Assembly: GCA_001600095.1 (NCBI GenBank)
Contig: BCIX01000001.1
Coordinates: 5,419,198-5,483,197 of the forward strand
DNA: 64,000 nt
DNA from: Bullera alba
Taxonomy: Eukaryota > Basidiomycota > Tremellomycetes > Tremellales > Bulleraceae
Reading direction: 5' to 3'
In this document: piece by piece, positions 47,419 to 57,966 of the stretch
How the letters are laid out: each line of letters starts with the position of its first letter
Numbering within the stretch: position 1 is the first letter of the stretch
The notes under the pieces: model-generated
Seen by the model: the letters and a program-made list of their open reading frames with translations, nothing else
Told to the model about the DNA's origin: nothing
Databases searched by the model: none
Translations under genes and position numbers: made by a program

Positions 47419-49050
47419 ATGGTCGGCTTCACAATACTCGCCGTCTTGGCCTCTTCGGTAGCCGTCACTTCGGCTCATATGGGATGTGGCGGACACGACG
47501 TTGCCAGGCGTAATCCAGGAGGTCCAATGAAGACATTTGCGAGGCGACAGACGTCTCAAGCTGCTCCCACGGACGTTGCCTCGGGATCTGCCTCCACAGG
47601 TAGGTCATGCTTGCGAACAGGGAGAATGGATGACTGACAATGCCTAGATGTCGACTACGAGTGCACAGGATATTCATACCAGCCTGTACTTGACATCAAG
47701 CCGAAGTTCCCCACCATCTGGGAGACTGCCGACATACAGCCCGGAGACACAGCCGCCCAGAATCTCTTCGCCACTATCAACGCTACGGTCAACTCGAAAC
47801 TCCCCAACGTCAAGCCCAAGGGCACCGCCAGCGGAGACTTCTCGCAAGTTGGCTACAATGCCGCAGATCCCGACTGTTGGTGGACTTGGAGGCAATGTAC
47901 CACTCCAGCGGCCGACTCTGGCGTCCCAGCCGATTGGACACACACCCCAGAGCCAAACACTTGGGGCTTTGGCTTCGACGATGGACCAAACTGTAGTCAC
48001 AATGCTCTATACGACTACCTGGCTGAGCAGAAACAGAAGGCTTCAATGTGAGTACCGTGGTGCTAGGGTACCGACAACAAGCTGAACGTAAACCAGGTTC
48101 TACATCGGATCCAACGTCATGAACTGGCCTCTACAAGCGCTGAGGGGAATTGAGGACGGGCATGAGATCTGCGTTCATACCTGGTCCCATCAGTGAGTGA
48201 TCCAACCTGAAGACCTCTCTGGCGTCGTATTGACCGTGTCCCAGGTACATGACATCCTTCAGCAACGAGGTCGCCTTTGCCGAGCTCTATTACACCCAAC
48301 AGGCCATCAAGGAGCTCCTTGGCGTCACACCAACCTGCTGGAGACCACCTTTCGGTGATGTCGATAACCGAATCAGACTGATCGCTGCCGGTCTCAACCT
48401 GACCACCATTGTGTGGAGCGATGACTCTGTGAGTTCTGCGAGGCTGAAATCAGGAGCGTGTAGCTGAATGGACGTCAACTTTCAGGAGGACTGGCGAATC
48501 AACACCAACGGCGTTACGGCTGCCGACATTGACGCCAACTACCAAGCTCTGATCGATTCTGCTAAAAACGGAACATATGCCACCAAGGGTCCAATCGTCC
48601 TCAACCACGAGCTCAGTAAGTTGTAGCTATAGAGCATCGCGAAAGTTGCGCTGACGAAGACGCTCTATAGACAACTACACCATGGGCGAAATGATCAAGT
48701 ACTACCCCCAGATCAAAGCTGCTTTCAAAGCCGTCGTCCCCGTCGGAGTCGCTTTCAACGTCACTCACCCTTACGCCGAGGGTAACATTACCGGGCCAAC
48801 CTTCGAGCAATACACCGCTGGTTCGATCAATCCAAGTACTGGGCCCGTCTCCGCCTCCGCTAGCAGTACCGCTTCCTCTGGTGCATCCGCGACGTCTGGA
48901 TCTGGAGTATCCGCCTCGAGATCAGGTACTGCTGCTTCCGCCGCTGTCGCGTCGCCATCAAAGACTGGCGCGGCTTCGAGCAACTCTGCTCAGAGTGCAT
49001 TGCTAGGAGGACTTGTGGCCGCAATCGTTGTTGCCGCCGCTGCTCTCTGA
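47419..49050 (+). CDS. CDA: GPI-anchored chitin deacetylase (CE4 family)
   Basis: Cell-wall enzyme that deacetylates chitin to chitosan. Start MVGFTILAVLASSVAVTSAH is a signal peptide. Exon 1 joins (donor GTAGGT) to DVDYECTGYSYQPVLDIKPK. The NodB-type catalytic domain has motif 1 GFGFDDGPN (about residues 168-175; second Asp a metal ligand), motif 2 HTWSHQ (metal His pair) and motif 3 RPPFGDVDNRI. It also carries IVWSDDSEDWRIN and a motif 5-like IVLNHE. The C-terminus is Ser/Ala/Thr-rich and ends in a hydrophobic stretch LLGGLVAAIVVAAAAL, a GPI-attachment signal. N-glycosylation sequons include NCS, NLT, NGT and NYT. Cys residues around DCWWTWRQC match Cryptococcus Cda proteins. Six exons or so. 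It pairs functionally with the class IV chitin synthase at 33-37 kb, but the two are not adjacent. Confidence 0.95.
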
Positions 49051-49707
49051 GCGATCAAATGTGAAGCGGAAGGCTCCAAGAGAGGCTCTCAAGATGTGGG
49101 TGGCTTTCGCACAGCCACGTCATGTTTCCATAGTATAAGCACTTGATGACCAGTAATGATGAGGACAATGAATGCATTGATAGACTACACGGCGCTGAGA
49201 AGCAACAATCAGCCATGCAAAACTGGGAGCAGCTGTAAGCGGGCCCGAGCAGGCCCGAGCGGGCTGAAGACTGCTGAAGATCTGGTGATCTGGAGATCTG
49301 GCATCCAGGAGAGGACGCGTGAGGCTGCGTGAGGCTCGAGGCCTGAGGCCACTTCTGAGATCTGAGGCGAGGGCGAGTTGCATGCTGGCCTGGCCCTGCC
49401 TGGCCCCAGCTGGCCTCTGGGAGATGCTCTGAGTCTGAGATCTGAGATGCTTCAGGCTCAGGATGCTGCAGGCCGGGCAGCACTAGTTCTAGCCTCTCGG
49501 GATGTCGGCGATCACCGCTGCGTTGCTCGGGCCCAAACGGGCCGAGTGATCACGCCAGCTGATGAGATCCCTAGGCATCTGAAGAAATGGAAAACTCGTG
49601 TCGTTATGATGGTAGACGACCATAATATCGCTCTTCAGAGTTATGCCAGAGATCCAGAAGCCGCTCATCTTGACTGATCATCTAAATCGATAGTTGCTTC
49701 ACAAATC
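49051..49707. other. intergenic region with a tandem-duplication mosaic
   Basis: 657 bp between the chitin deacetylase and the second dioxygenase. The central 240 bp are built from short direct duplications (see next entry). Open frames across it reflect the repeats and carry no recognisable domain. Confidence 0.6.
49241..49480. repeat. mosaic of nested ~10-bp direct duplications
   Basis: Successive units almost fill the segment: gggcccgagc/aggcccgagc (49241-49260), gctgaagact/gctgaagatc, tctggtgatc/tctggagatc, gcgtgaggct twice (49317-49336), then gaggcctgaggcc, ctgagatctgag repeats, several ctggcc copies around 49386-49417, and ctgagtctgagatctgagat near 49430-49449. Periods are mostly 9-11 bp, unlike a microsatellite or a single tandem array. 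Confidence 0.8.
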
Positions 49708-51051
49708 ATGGCACCGTCAGCTGTCGCCGAGACCTTGCCGCCGTTCGCATCGAAGGTCGATATCTCCAAAGCCACCAAATCAACGACGCTCGACCGGGCT
49801 TTGTTTCCGGATGGTCTGAAGACATCTGGCCAACATCCCGTCTTGGAATCGGCCATCTATCCATACGAGGAGTTCCCGAAGGAGATCGCCGGGTCGACTG
49901 TGTGGAGAGCTGAAGATTACCGCGATAGCCCGGACAGATGGACGCACCGGTTCTCCCAGGAAGAGATTGCCGAGTTGGGAAAAGCTGCGGATGACTATAT
50001 CGCCAGTGAGCGCGCCTTGACAGGTATAGCAAGGGTGAGTGCAACTGTCATCTTGAGCGAGACTTTGTGTCGTAGGCTCCACGTCTTATTTGGATCAACG
50101 TCCTGATCCCATCGCATGCTATAGGAACACTTTCCCCTGCCCACACTAGGCCCTTTCTTCGACAAGCTCAAACCCGAACTGATCGACGGTCGAGGGTTCA
50201 TCCTCTTCAAGAACATCCCGGTGGACGAGTGGTCGAACCTGAAGTCAGCTGTGGCTTACCTCGGTCTTGGCACATACTTTGGCTACTTCACCTCGCAGAA
50301 CGGAAAAGGACACATTCTGGGACATGTTCAGAACCTTTCCGAGCAGACGAAAGGCGCACCTATACGAATTTACCGGACTAACAAGAAACAGTTCTTCCAC
50401 ACCGACTCGGCTGATCTGGTTGGACTATTGTGTATGGCCAAGTCGATGACTGGCGGGGAGAGCGACATTGTTTCTCAACACCTTTTGTTCAACACCCTTC
50501 AGAAGGAGCATCCCGAAGTGGTCAAAACACTCGTGCAGCCGATTTGGTACTATGACCGAAAGGGCGAGGTCTCCGAGGGCGAATTGCCTTACTTCAAGAC
50601 TGCGGTTTTCTCCATGGAGACCGATCCGGATTCATCTACTAGAAGAGTCATGGCTCGATACGACCCGATGAACGTCACGACCCTCGCGCGATACAACACT
50701 GGGCCCGACGCCGAGATTCCCCCACTTAGTGAAGAACAGCTGTTCGCTATACAATGCATCGAGGAGACGGCAAACAGGTTGGCATTGCACATGGTTCTCG
50801 ACCCCGGAGACATTCAACTACTCGCCAACACACATGTCTTCCATGCCAGAACAGCATACGAGGACTGGCCGCTAGGCTCAGTGGATGAGCAAGGGAATCC
50901 CAGGAAGCAGCGACAACTCATGAGGCTCTGGCTCGCTACGCCAGAGTCCGAGGGCGGATGGAAGATTCCCTTTGTGGATTCGAAGGAGAAGAAGAGGGGC
51001 GGCGTGCAGGTCAATGACAACCCACCTCAATGTCCTCTGACAGCAGAGTAG
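49708..51051 (+). CDS. TauD-family Fe(II)/2-oxoglutarate dioxygenase, long form
   Basis: 417 residues in two exons; intron after RALTGIAR (donor GTGAGT at 50036, acceptor CTATAG before 50126). Start MAPSAVAETLPPFASKVDIS. The N-terminal part (YPYEEFPKEIAGSTVWRAED, DRWTHRFSQEEIAELGKAAD) is the extension found in fungal TauD-like proteins. Catalytic residues are visible: HxD in FFHTDSADLVG (His201, Asp203), distal His in THVFHARTAYEDW (His349) and the 2-oxoglutarate-binding Arg in RLWLATP (Arg376). The family uses 2-oxoglutarate, O2 and Fe(II) to hydroxylate small organic acids, taurine/sulfonates or lipids; the substrate is not determinable. It shares only the fold and motifs with the shorter dioxygenase at 14.4-15.5 kb. 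Confidence 0.93.
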
Positions 51052-51455
51052 ACCGAGCCGCCCGGGCGTCATCGATCATCGCTGGTGCACCGGTGGGACC
51101 TTCGAATATCGTCTGTCGGATGATCAGTTCACGGGTGCAAGTCTCACGACTTTACATCAAGCCCGAGTTGTGATGTGATCAAGTCATGATACAGTGCCAT
51201 ATACGAGAAAGGAGCTACTCTCAAATGCTTACGCCTACGTGCTCAGAGTATAGACGACTAAATCCCTAGGACGGGGAACGAATTGTTGGACGAGTGATGA
51301 GTTAGTACTGAGTATGTTGGCGGCATGGAGTGGCCAAGAACCACGTGGTCTATATGAAACACGCCTGCCGGGCGTGGTCACCGGTCAGGTTTGGTCCAGG
51401 CTGGTCTACATAGGCTGGTCCAGGCGTGATCGCGGCCGATTTGCCACCCTATTAT

Positions 51456-51475
51456 GCTAGCGCAGGCTAGCGCGC
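51456..51475. repeat. 10-bp tandem duplication
   Basis: gctagcgcag followed by gctagcgcgc. Confidence 0.85.
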
Positions 51476-51610
51476 ACTCCCTGTCGGTCAATCTTGGCCC
51501 CATCGCGGCCGTGATTCCGGCAAATGGAGTCGGACAATCTGAATTTTGATCAATCTCAAAACGTCCAAGATCTGTGGACTGATAGTCTGCCAACCGTCTC
51601 GTGGTCTTGA

Positions 51611-51630
51611 GGAGCTGCAAGGAGCTGCGA
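51611..51630. repeat. 10-bp tandem duplication
   Basis: ggagctgcaa followed by ggagctgcga. Confidence 0.85.
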
Positions 51631-51655
51631 CACGCCGCCAGTGACATCAGGGCTG

Positions 51656-51675
51656 TCCACACCTGTTCACACCTT
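51656..51675. repeat. 10-bp tandem duplication
   Basis: tccacacctg followed by ttcacacctt; two mismatches. Confidence 0.65.
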
Positions 51676-51730
51676 AGCGCGGGGATCCCCGGCCCAGGCT
51701 GAGATTTAAGAGAACGGTGGGCGCGCGAGC

Positions 51731-51760
51731 CAGCTGTGACAGGCTGTGACTAGCTGTGAT
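51731..51760. repeat. 10-bp tandem triplication
   Basis: cagctgtgac, aggctgtgac, tagctgtgat: the gctgtga core recurs every 10 bp. Confidence 0.8.
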
Positions 51761-52185
51761 GATCATATTTGATTCCGCTTCTCTTGGCTTGGCACTCGAC
51801 ATTGACTTGGCAAAGAGACCAACAAAGGGGGGTGAGTTGACGATGGCAAGGGGGGAGGGGAGAGCAAGAGGACGCGGCGGGAATACATTCCTGCACACTG
51901 ACCCACTCTCTCTCCTGCGCACTTGCCGTTTGTTTCCAAGGCGGTGCGCGTTTACATACAACTTACACTTTGTTCAACCGTTTGACTGACCTCTTTCTGC
52001 TTGCCTCTATTCAACCTCTCACACCTCTAGATCGATCACACTCTCGACTCCTTTCGACAAACCCAGCTCAACCCACCTTGCCACCACTCCCTCGCCTTCC
52101 TTTTATACTAATCACTCTCCAACAGATATCTCCTCCCTTTCTCTCCCCTCTCATCACAGTTCTTCATCACATCGCAACCACAAAC

Positions 52186-53691
52186 ATGTTCGGTGTCCTC
52201 GCTCTACTGCTCGCCGCCAACGCCGTCAAAGGCCAGGTCACCGCTACCTTCCCCAACGGTGTCACCAACCCAGATGAGCCAGCTTTCGCCCCCGTCGGTT
52301 CGCAGGTCAATCAGACCTCGTTCTCCCGTCTCCTGACGCTGAACGGTGTCGATGACTTTTGTCTTTACGGTCCACCAGAGCCAGGACCAGATAGCTTGAT
52401 CGGCAACGTCGAGCCGTGAGTCGGAGCCGTTTGCTGGCGTCAAAGATCTGTACTGACTTCGCATAGTATCGTCGTCGCTTACTGCACCAAGCCAAGAAAC
52501 GACGCACGGTGAGCCTCACAACGCTATCCATCATAATCCTTTTCACTGACCCATGAACCAGACTCATCCCCGATGGTGCCATCACCGCCGCCCACTTCAT
52601 CCGAACGCCTCTGTACGTTCAGATTCACGGTTTCTGGGACGGTACCAAGATGAACATCGTGAGTGGCGATCGTATCCGAGACACTGTCAAATTCTGATCT
52701 CTCGACAGCCCGATGGTGACTCTGGAGGAGAGCTCGACCCCCACGGTGCCGAGAACGTCGGTAACCCGATCGGCGGAAACGTCACGTCCAACGTCCCAAC
52801 CGGCAGCGATGTCTTCTACGAGGAATGGATGTCTTTCGTGAGTGATCATCAAATTCTGCATGTCCATCGGGCTCGGGCTGATGGCGTTTCAGATCTCGTA
52901 CGACCAGTTCTGTCTCCGAATCTGCACTGCTCAGAACGGCAACGTTACCACTGCCCTGCAGTGTGAACAGTGAGTCGCCCAGTCCTCGGATCCTTGTGCA
53001 GCCGCTGACCCCCAACTGCAGCGAGCTCGACGTGATGGGCTGTCAATTCGTCATGGCCATCCCGTAAGTCAACCTCTCTACTGACAGACGTGTTCTTATA
53101 CTGACTTCGCCTAGTGACTTCTACCAGTCCAACAACTCGTTCACCTCGTGCGAGGGTGAGGCTGCCCCACCTCCAGGTCTCTACGTCCAGCCAGACGGAT
53201 CGACCTCGACCTTCAGACAGCGATACACCGGTACCTACACTGCTCCAGGTGGTGCCACCGAGCTCTGGACTGTCGGCCAGACCGTTACCCCATCCGCCCC
53301 AGCCTTCTACCCAGCTACCTCCAACTGTATCACATACTCTACCATCTCCAACGGTGTCGACACGGCCAACTTCCTCGTCACTGCAGCTCCTCAGAGTCTA
53401 TCCGGCGGATCCACCGTTAGTGTCACCGGCGTCGCATCGACCTCGATCTCCATCTCGAATGCTCGACCAACTTCTTCCGGCTCTGCTGCTGCCTCATCGG
53501 GATCCGCAGGCTCTGCTGCTGCCTCTTCCCCTCGATCTGGTTCCGCCGCCCCAAGCGGATCCGCTGGCGGTGCCGCCGTTTCGCCCACCGGTGCCGCCGG
53601 CCGAGCCATCAACATGGATGGCACCCCAATGCTTCTCGCTGCTGCCTTCGGTGGTGTTGGTGCTCTGCTCGGTGCCATTGCTCTCTTCTAA
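52186..53691 (+). CDS. GPI-anchored surface glycoprotein, macrophage-activating glycoprotein (MAG) family
   Basis: Surface protein resembling the basidiomycete macrophage-activating glycoprotein family of Cryptococcus. Seven exons assembled from consensus sites: 52186-52415, 52467-52508, 52562-52658, 52709-52837, 52893-52969, 53022-53063 and 53115-53691, totalling 1194 nt (397 aa). Start MFGVLALLLAANAVKGQ is a signal peptide. The ectodomain carries VDDFCLYGPPEPG, AYCTKPRNDAR, IHGFWDGTKMNI, DQFCLRICTAQNGN and DVMGCQFVMAIPDFYQSN, with regularly spaced Cys suggesting disulfides. N-glycosylation sites include NQT and NVT. A Ser/Ala/Gly-rich stalk leads to a C-terminal hydrophobic GPI signal (MLLAAAFGGVGALLGAIALF). 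Exons 2 and 6 are each only 42 nt. The molecular function of the family is unknown. Confidence 0.88.
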
Positions 53692-54009
53692 TCGAAGAGC
53701 GATGGGTCGGGTGTCAAAATACAGCATCGTCTTGTAGGAGATGTACGGACAGTCATTTTCGTTTCCACAGAACCACCTTTTTCGTCTCGTCAACGCTCCG
53801 TATAGCATGGTGTCACGTCCACTCCTCAGTTCTACGAACATGAACTCATCCTCATTCATAACTCATGTCACGTACCAGTACACGCACGATAACGCCTTGT
53901 CAATACGTCTTATGCATGCTCAGTGTGTGCGCGTATCTGTCTAGTGGTCGAGGGATTTGAACTTGCACAACTGCATGCTAGTATGAGAGTAAAGTACTGT
54001 ATACAACCA
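53692..54009. other. convergent 3' intergenic region
   Basis: 318 bp between the MAG-like stop and the SSADH stop. It contains a tRNA-like 7-bp end pairing on the minus strand that fails as a tRNA (see rejected items). Nothing else seen. Confidence 0.5.
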
Positions 54010-55850
54010 CTATATGCCAATGCTGATAAGCTACGTGATGTCAGTTAGCAACCGTCAATCTCGAATCGGGCTTATACTCACCTTCTCAACCATATACTCG
54101 TCGATACCACCCTTTCCGCCTTCTCTTCCGAACCCTGACTGCTTCACGCCGCCGAAGGGGATACACGGCTGGGATAGAGCTCCCGTGTTTACACCGACCA
54201 TTCCCACTTGGAGCGCCTCGGCCACTTTGTTTACCCTTGACACGTCCTTGGTGTAGAAGTATCCGGCAAGACCCATATCCGTGTCGTTTGCTCTGTCCAC
54301 GACTTCCTGATCCGTATTGAACTTGAACAATGCGGCCAGAGGTCCAAACGTCTCTTCCTGGGCAACCAAAGCTTCCTTGCCAGCTGGGAGGTCGACCAAC
54401 ACCGTCGGCTCGTAGAACGTTCCCTGGGAAATGGACGAATCGGTAGATTCCAGCTTCTTGCCGCCGACTAAGACCCTTGCGCCCTTGGAGACGGCATCCC
54501 GGACATGAGAGTCAACCTTGTCGACACCTCGGCCGTTGACCAAAGGGCCAATGACGACACCCTCATCGAGAGGGTTTCCTATCTTGAATTGCCGGACCTT
54601 GGAGGCTAGTCTCTCCGCGAACTCGTCGTAGATTTTGGCATGGACAAAGATCCGGTTCTAGCAAGGACATCAGTGTCCGAGTCTGCATAACTGTTGAGCA
54701 TGACTCACCGCACAGATACATGTCTGACCGCTCGCTCGGAACTTGCTGGCAATGACGCCGGTGACAGCGAGGTCGAGGTCCGCGTCATCGAATACAATGA
54801 AGCTAGAGTCGGGGTGTCAGTTGCTGACGCTTCTCGAGGCCGCTCCTTGAGCTACTCACGCAGCGTTACCACCCAGCTCAAAGGATAGCTTCTTCAGCGT
54901 CGAAGAGCTCTGCTTCATCAACAGCCTTCCGACAGGAGTCGAACCGGTGAATGAGATCTTCGACACAAGCGGGCTATAGCACGGATGTCAGTCATTGTGT
55001 AATATCCTGGCCTCGCGCTGTACTGACCTTGAGCACAGCTCCTCTCCACAAGCCGCCTCCCGCTCTCCCTTCTGCACTGTCACACAGTTGATGACTCCGG
55101 CCGGGAATCCGGCCTGTTCTGCCAGAACGCACATTGCCAGTGCGGACAACGGCGTCTCGGCAGGAGCTTTGATCACCACCGTGCATCCGGCTGCAAGCGC
55201 GGGAGCCATTTTTCTTGTGATCATCGAGTTGGGAAAGTTCCAAGGGGTGATCAAACCACATACTCCGACGGGCTGCTTGATCACCGTGTTGCGGAGGTTG
55301 GGAATCTGGGTGGGCACGGTATGTCCGTACGTCCTGACCGACTCTGCGGCGAACCATTGAACCAAAGTCGCTCCCACTCCAATCTCGCCCTTGGCCTCCG
55401 GCAATGGCTTTCCATTCTCGCTAGAAAGGATTATGGCCAGATCTTCCAGATTGTCCTCCATCGCTCTGTGCAGCTTGAGCAGCAACCCTTGTCGAGCATA
55501 TGCGTTCGTCGTCGACCACGAGGTGAAAGCGGTCTTTGCGGCCGCCTAGACGATTGCGCTCAGTCATATGCCAAGTCAGTATCGGAGACGCCGTACTCAC
55601 GATAGCCTCTTTGACCTGTTCTCTAGGCATGTTGGGCACTTCTACCAGCTTGGCGCCGGTAGCCGGGTTGATCACATCGAACGTCTTGCCATCCGACCCA
55701 CCGACCCATTTGCCGTTGATAAAGCCTTTACTGGCGACGAGAGCTGGGTTCTTCAGCTGAGACTAATAAGGAAACGGCATCCTGGTCAGCTGAGTTCCTG
55801 TCCTCCGGGGAGTCACGTACAGCGAGATTTTGGGGCTTGACGGTGACCAT
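54010..55850 (-). CDS. UGA2: succinate-semialdehyde dehydrogenase (NAD(P)+)
   Basis: Aldehyde dehydrogenase of the SSADH group: oxidises succinate semialdehyde to succinate, the last step of the GABA shunt. Start ATG at 55850 ([10 protein letters not shown]), an intron, then [20 protein letters not shown]. Motifs: the [17 protein letters not shown] opening, [20 protein letters not shown], the catalytic Glu in [20 protein letters not shown], the catalytic Cys in [20 protein letters not shown], and [13 protein letters not shown]. It ends [20 protein letters not shown] then IDEYMVEK; the last intron (donor GTGAGT at 54080) adds LISIGI and a TAG at 54010. It has no mitochondrial presequence. It shares a 548-bp divergent promoter with the malate-type dehydrogenase, with GATAAGCG sites. 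Confidence 0.94.
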
Positions 55851-56398
55851 TTTGCTGTCTCGAGGCTTTCACTTTATTGTTTGCTGTAGCGACAATACCT
55901 GCTTTTGACTCTAATAGTCTCTCTGCATGCCATGTTGCGCGATCTGCTGCTCATATTGACGCTCCCTATCCTCGCCTAGGAGGCTAGGAGACAGTCACGG
56001 CCTACCGCTTGTGAGGAGAGCAGAGATACCGGGGAGCCAAACAACCGTCGGATAAGATACGAAGCTGTTTGGACCGGCCGGCCGGCGCGACGCGGCTTGC
56101 GCGCTTATCGCCGCTTATCAGTGGGAACGAATCGCGTCCATTCACGAAGTCCTACGTGAAGTCGTGAACCGTGCTAAGCTTGATACTCTTGCCATCCAGG
56201 CGCACGGAGAATGGCTGTCGGCAACTGAACCGACCATGGAAGATGACCGATGCGGCCGACAGATCGGCGCCGAAAGCTATGAAACTCAGACGCGATCTCG
56301 AACCGCCCAGTGAACTGATCCTCCCATCTGATTGATTGCTTGTAACTGCAAGACTGACGAATTGCAATCGATCGTGACCGTCCTACGCAAGTCCTAAA
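55851..56398. promoter_or_regulatory. divergent promoter SSADH / D-malate-type dehydrogenase
   Basis: 548 bp. It holds GATAAG at 56051-56056 and two GATAAGCG copies (minus strand) at 56102-56109 and 56112-56119, next to a GC-rich palindromic run (ggccggccggc, about 56077-56087). Confidence 0.6.
56102..56119 (-). promoter_or_regulatory. paired GATAAGCG elements, one helical turn apart
   Basis: CGCTTATC at 56102-56109 and again at 56112-56119 on the plus strand, 10 bp centre to centre. Roughly 250-280 bp from both flanking starts (55850, 56399). GATAAG fits the fungal GATA-factor consensus HGATAR. Confidence 0.55.
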
Positions 56399-57690
56399 AT
56401 GTCCCTTCGTCAACACAAGATCGCCGTGATTGCAGGTGATGGTGAGTGGAACCTTTGTCGCTCGAACTTGACCTTGACTGATCAGCGAACAGGGATCGGT
56501 ATTGAGGTCACCGCCTCCGCGCTGGAAGCTCTACGAGCAGTTGAGAAGAAGGTTGGGGGTTTCAAGTTGAACTTTGAAGAGCTCGACTATGGCAGTGAGT
56601 GGATCAGCATGGTGCTCCACATTTGTAGACGGCCACTGACCATGTCCCAGGTGCTCGGTATAAGGCCCAAGGAGCATACGCCCCTGAAGGATGGCTTGAC
56701 GGCCTGAGGGAATCCTCGGCCATCTTCTTTGGAGCCGTCGGTGACCCCGGCGTACCAGATCACATCTCCCTCTGGGAGTTGATCCTCCCCATGCGACAAA
56801 AGTTCCAGCAATACGTCAACGTCCGACCGTCAGCGATCCTACCCGGAATCCCGGCTCGAATCACCGGTAGTCAGCCTGGTGACCTCGACTGGGTGATCAT
56901 TCGCGAGAACACTGAAGGCGAGTATGCTGGACAAGGAGGAAGAACGCATCAGGGAACGGAATGGGAGGTAGCCACTGAACTGGCCATTTTCACCCGAAAG
57001 GGCGTGGAGAGAGTCATGCGTTTTGCATTCGAGACCGCACAGCAGAGGCCAAAGAAATTCCTGACGGTGGTCTCGAAGAGTAATGCCCAAGTGAGTCCAA
57101 GAGCTGCTTGTATTCCGACCGAGAATTAATCTCTCGACCTAGCGATATGGCCTCTTACTATGGGACGAAGTCGCAGAGGAGGTTTCGAAAGACTTTCCCG
57201 ATGTGAAGTGGGACAAGATGCTCGTCGATGCCATGACTGTCAGAATGGTTCAAAAGCCAAAGTCACTCGATACCATCGTCACCACAAATCTACACGGCGA
57301 GTGAGTATGATATATGATCTCCGTACCACCCGTGAAAGCACAGCTGACTTACGCCTCAGCATTTTGTCCGACTTGGCGGCCGCCGTCTCAGGGTCGATTG
57401 GAATCGCCCATTCATCCTCCCTAGACCCAACTCGTCAATCTCCCTCCTTGTTCGAGCCAGTCCACGGTGCTGCATTTGACATCATGGGCAAGAACCTCGC
57501 GAATCCCATAGCTGCCATAATGTCTGCCGCGGAGATGCTCAGGTTCCTAGGGGAGGCGGAAGCTGGAGACCTGCTGGAAAAGGCTTGCAAGATTAGTATC
57601 GAAAAGGGCGAGACGACTGGCGATCTAGGCGGAAAGCTGAAAACGAGCCAAGTCACCGAGGTGGTTGTCAAGCTCGTCGAGTCGTTGTAG
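56399..57690 (+). CDS. D-malate / tartrate-type decarboxylating dehydrogenase (isopropylmalate DH family)
   Basis: NAD+- and divalent-metal-dependent beta-decarboxylating dehydrogenase. Start ATG at 56399 (MSLRQHKIAVIAGDG), an intron inside the GDGIGIEV loop, then YKAQGAYAPEGWLDGLRESS, FFGAVGDPGVPDHISLWELI and the substrate loop QYVNVRPSAILPGIPARI. That VRPxxxLPG loop, with PDHxSLW, marks the tartrate/D-malate dehydrogenase branch rather than leucine biosynthesis (Leu2) or isocitrate dehydrogenase. Further motifs: IRENTEGEYAGQGG, TTNLHGDILSDLAAAVSGS (metal Asp) and EPVHGAAFDIMGKNLANP. Likely reactions are D-malate to pyruvate or tartrate oxidation/decarboxylation. Stop TAG at 57688-57690. It lies between the two GABA-shunt genes, an unusual place for a housekeeping enzyme, which suggests a catabolic role in the cluster. 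Confidence 0.9.
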
Positions 57691-57857
57691 GGGTTGTATG
57701 CATTCAATGGGACCAAATTGCGCATTTCCATGTTGCGCGCCCGAATCGAGATTCGAGAGCGACATTTATACTCACAGGCGATCCTCTCATCTCAGATAAG
57801 GGGACGCTCTTGGTTGAGTTTGAATCGATACATGGAGTCACCTCTAAGCTCGCAAAG

Positions 57858-57898
57858 GTCACCACGCTGTCACCACGCTGTCACCACGCTGTCACCAC
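57858..57898. repeat. 11-bp tandem array, 3.7 copies
   Basis: gtcaccacgct three times without mismatch plus a partial fourth (gtcaccact), between the convergent stops of the malate-type dehydrogenase and the aminotransferase. Confidence 0.92.
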
Positions 57899-57966
57899 TG
57901 AGCTCTGAAGTCTAACGTTGCATAGAAACGCAGATGAGAATACGAAATACCCAAAGCGACTGCCTT

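Larger units (their letters stand above)
51052..52185. other. intergenic region and pyrimidine-rich leader of the MAG-like gene
   Basis: 1.13 kb with no supported gene. It contains four period-10 duplications (51456-51475, 51611-51630, 51656-51675, 51731-51760). From about 51970 to the ATG at 52186 the plus strand is strongly C/T-rich, typical of leaders of highly expressed fungal genes. Confidence 0.55.

Noticed and set aside
49055..49677. Opposite-strand and plus-strand frames across the duplication mosaic
   Set aside because: They are created by the short repeats and contain no recognisable protein features.
53114..53737. 207-codon frame overlapping the last exon of the MAG-like gene
   Set aside because: Pro/Ser/Leu-rich shadow frame; the other frame continues the glycoprotein and ends in a GPI signal.
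53942..54012. tRNA-like element on the minus strand: 7-bp end pairing (tagtggt/accacta), A-box-like tagtggttgtatac and ttcaaatc
   Set aside because: No T-stem can pair across the ttcaaat loop and no anticodon stem forms, and the element overlaps the SSADH stop. Probably chance.
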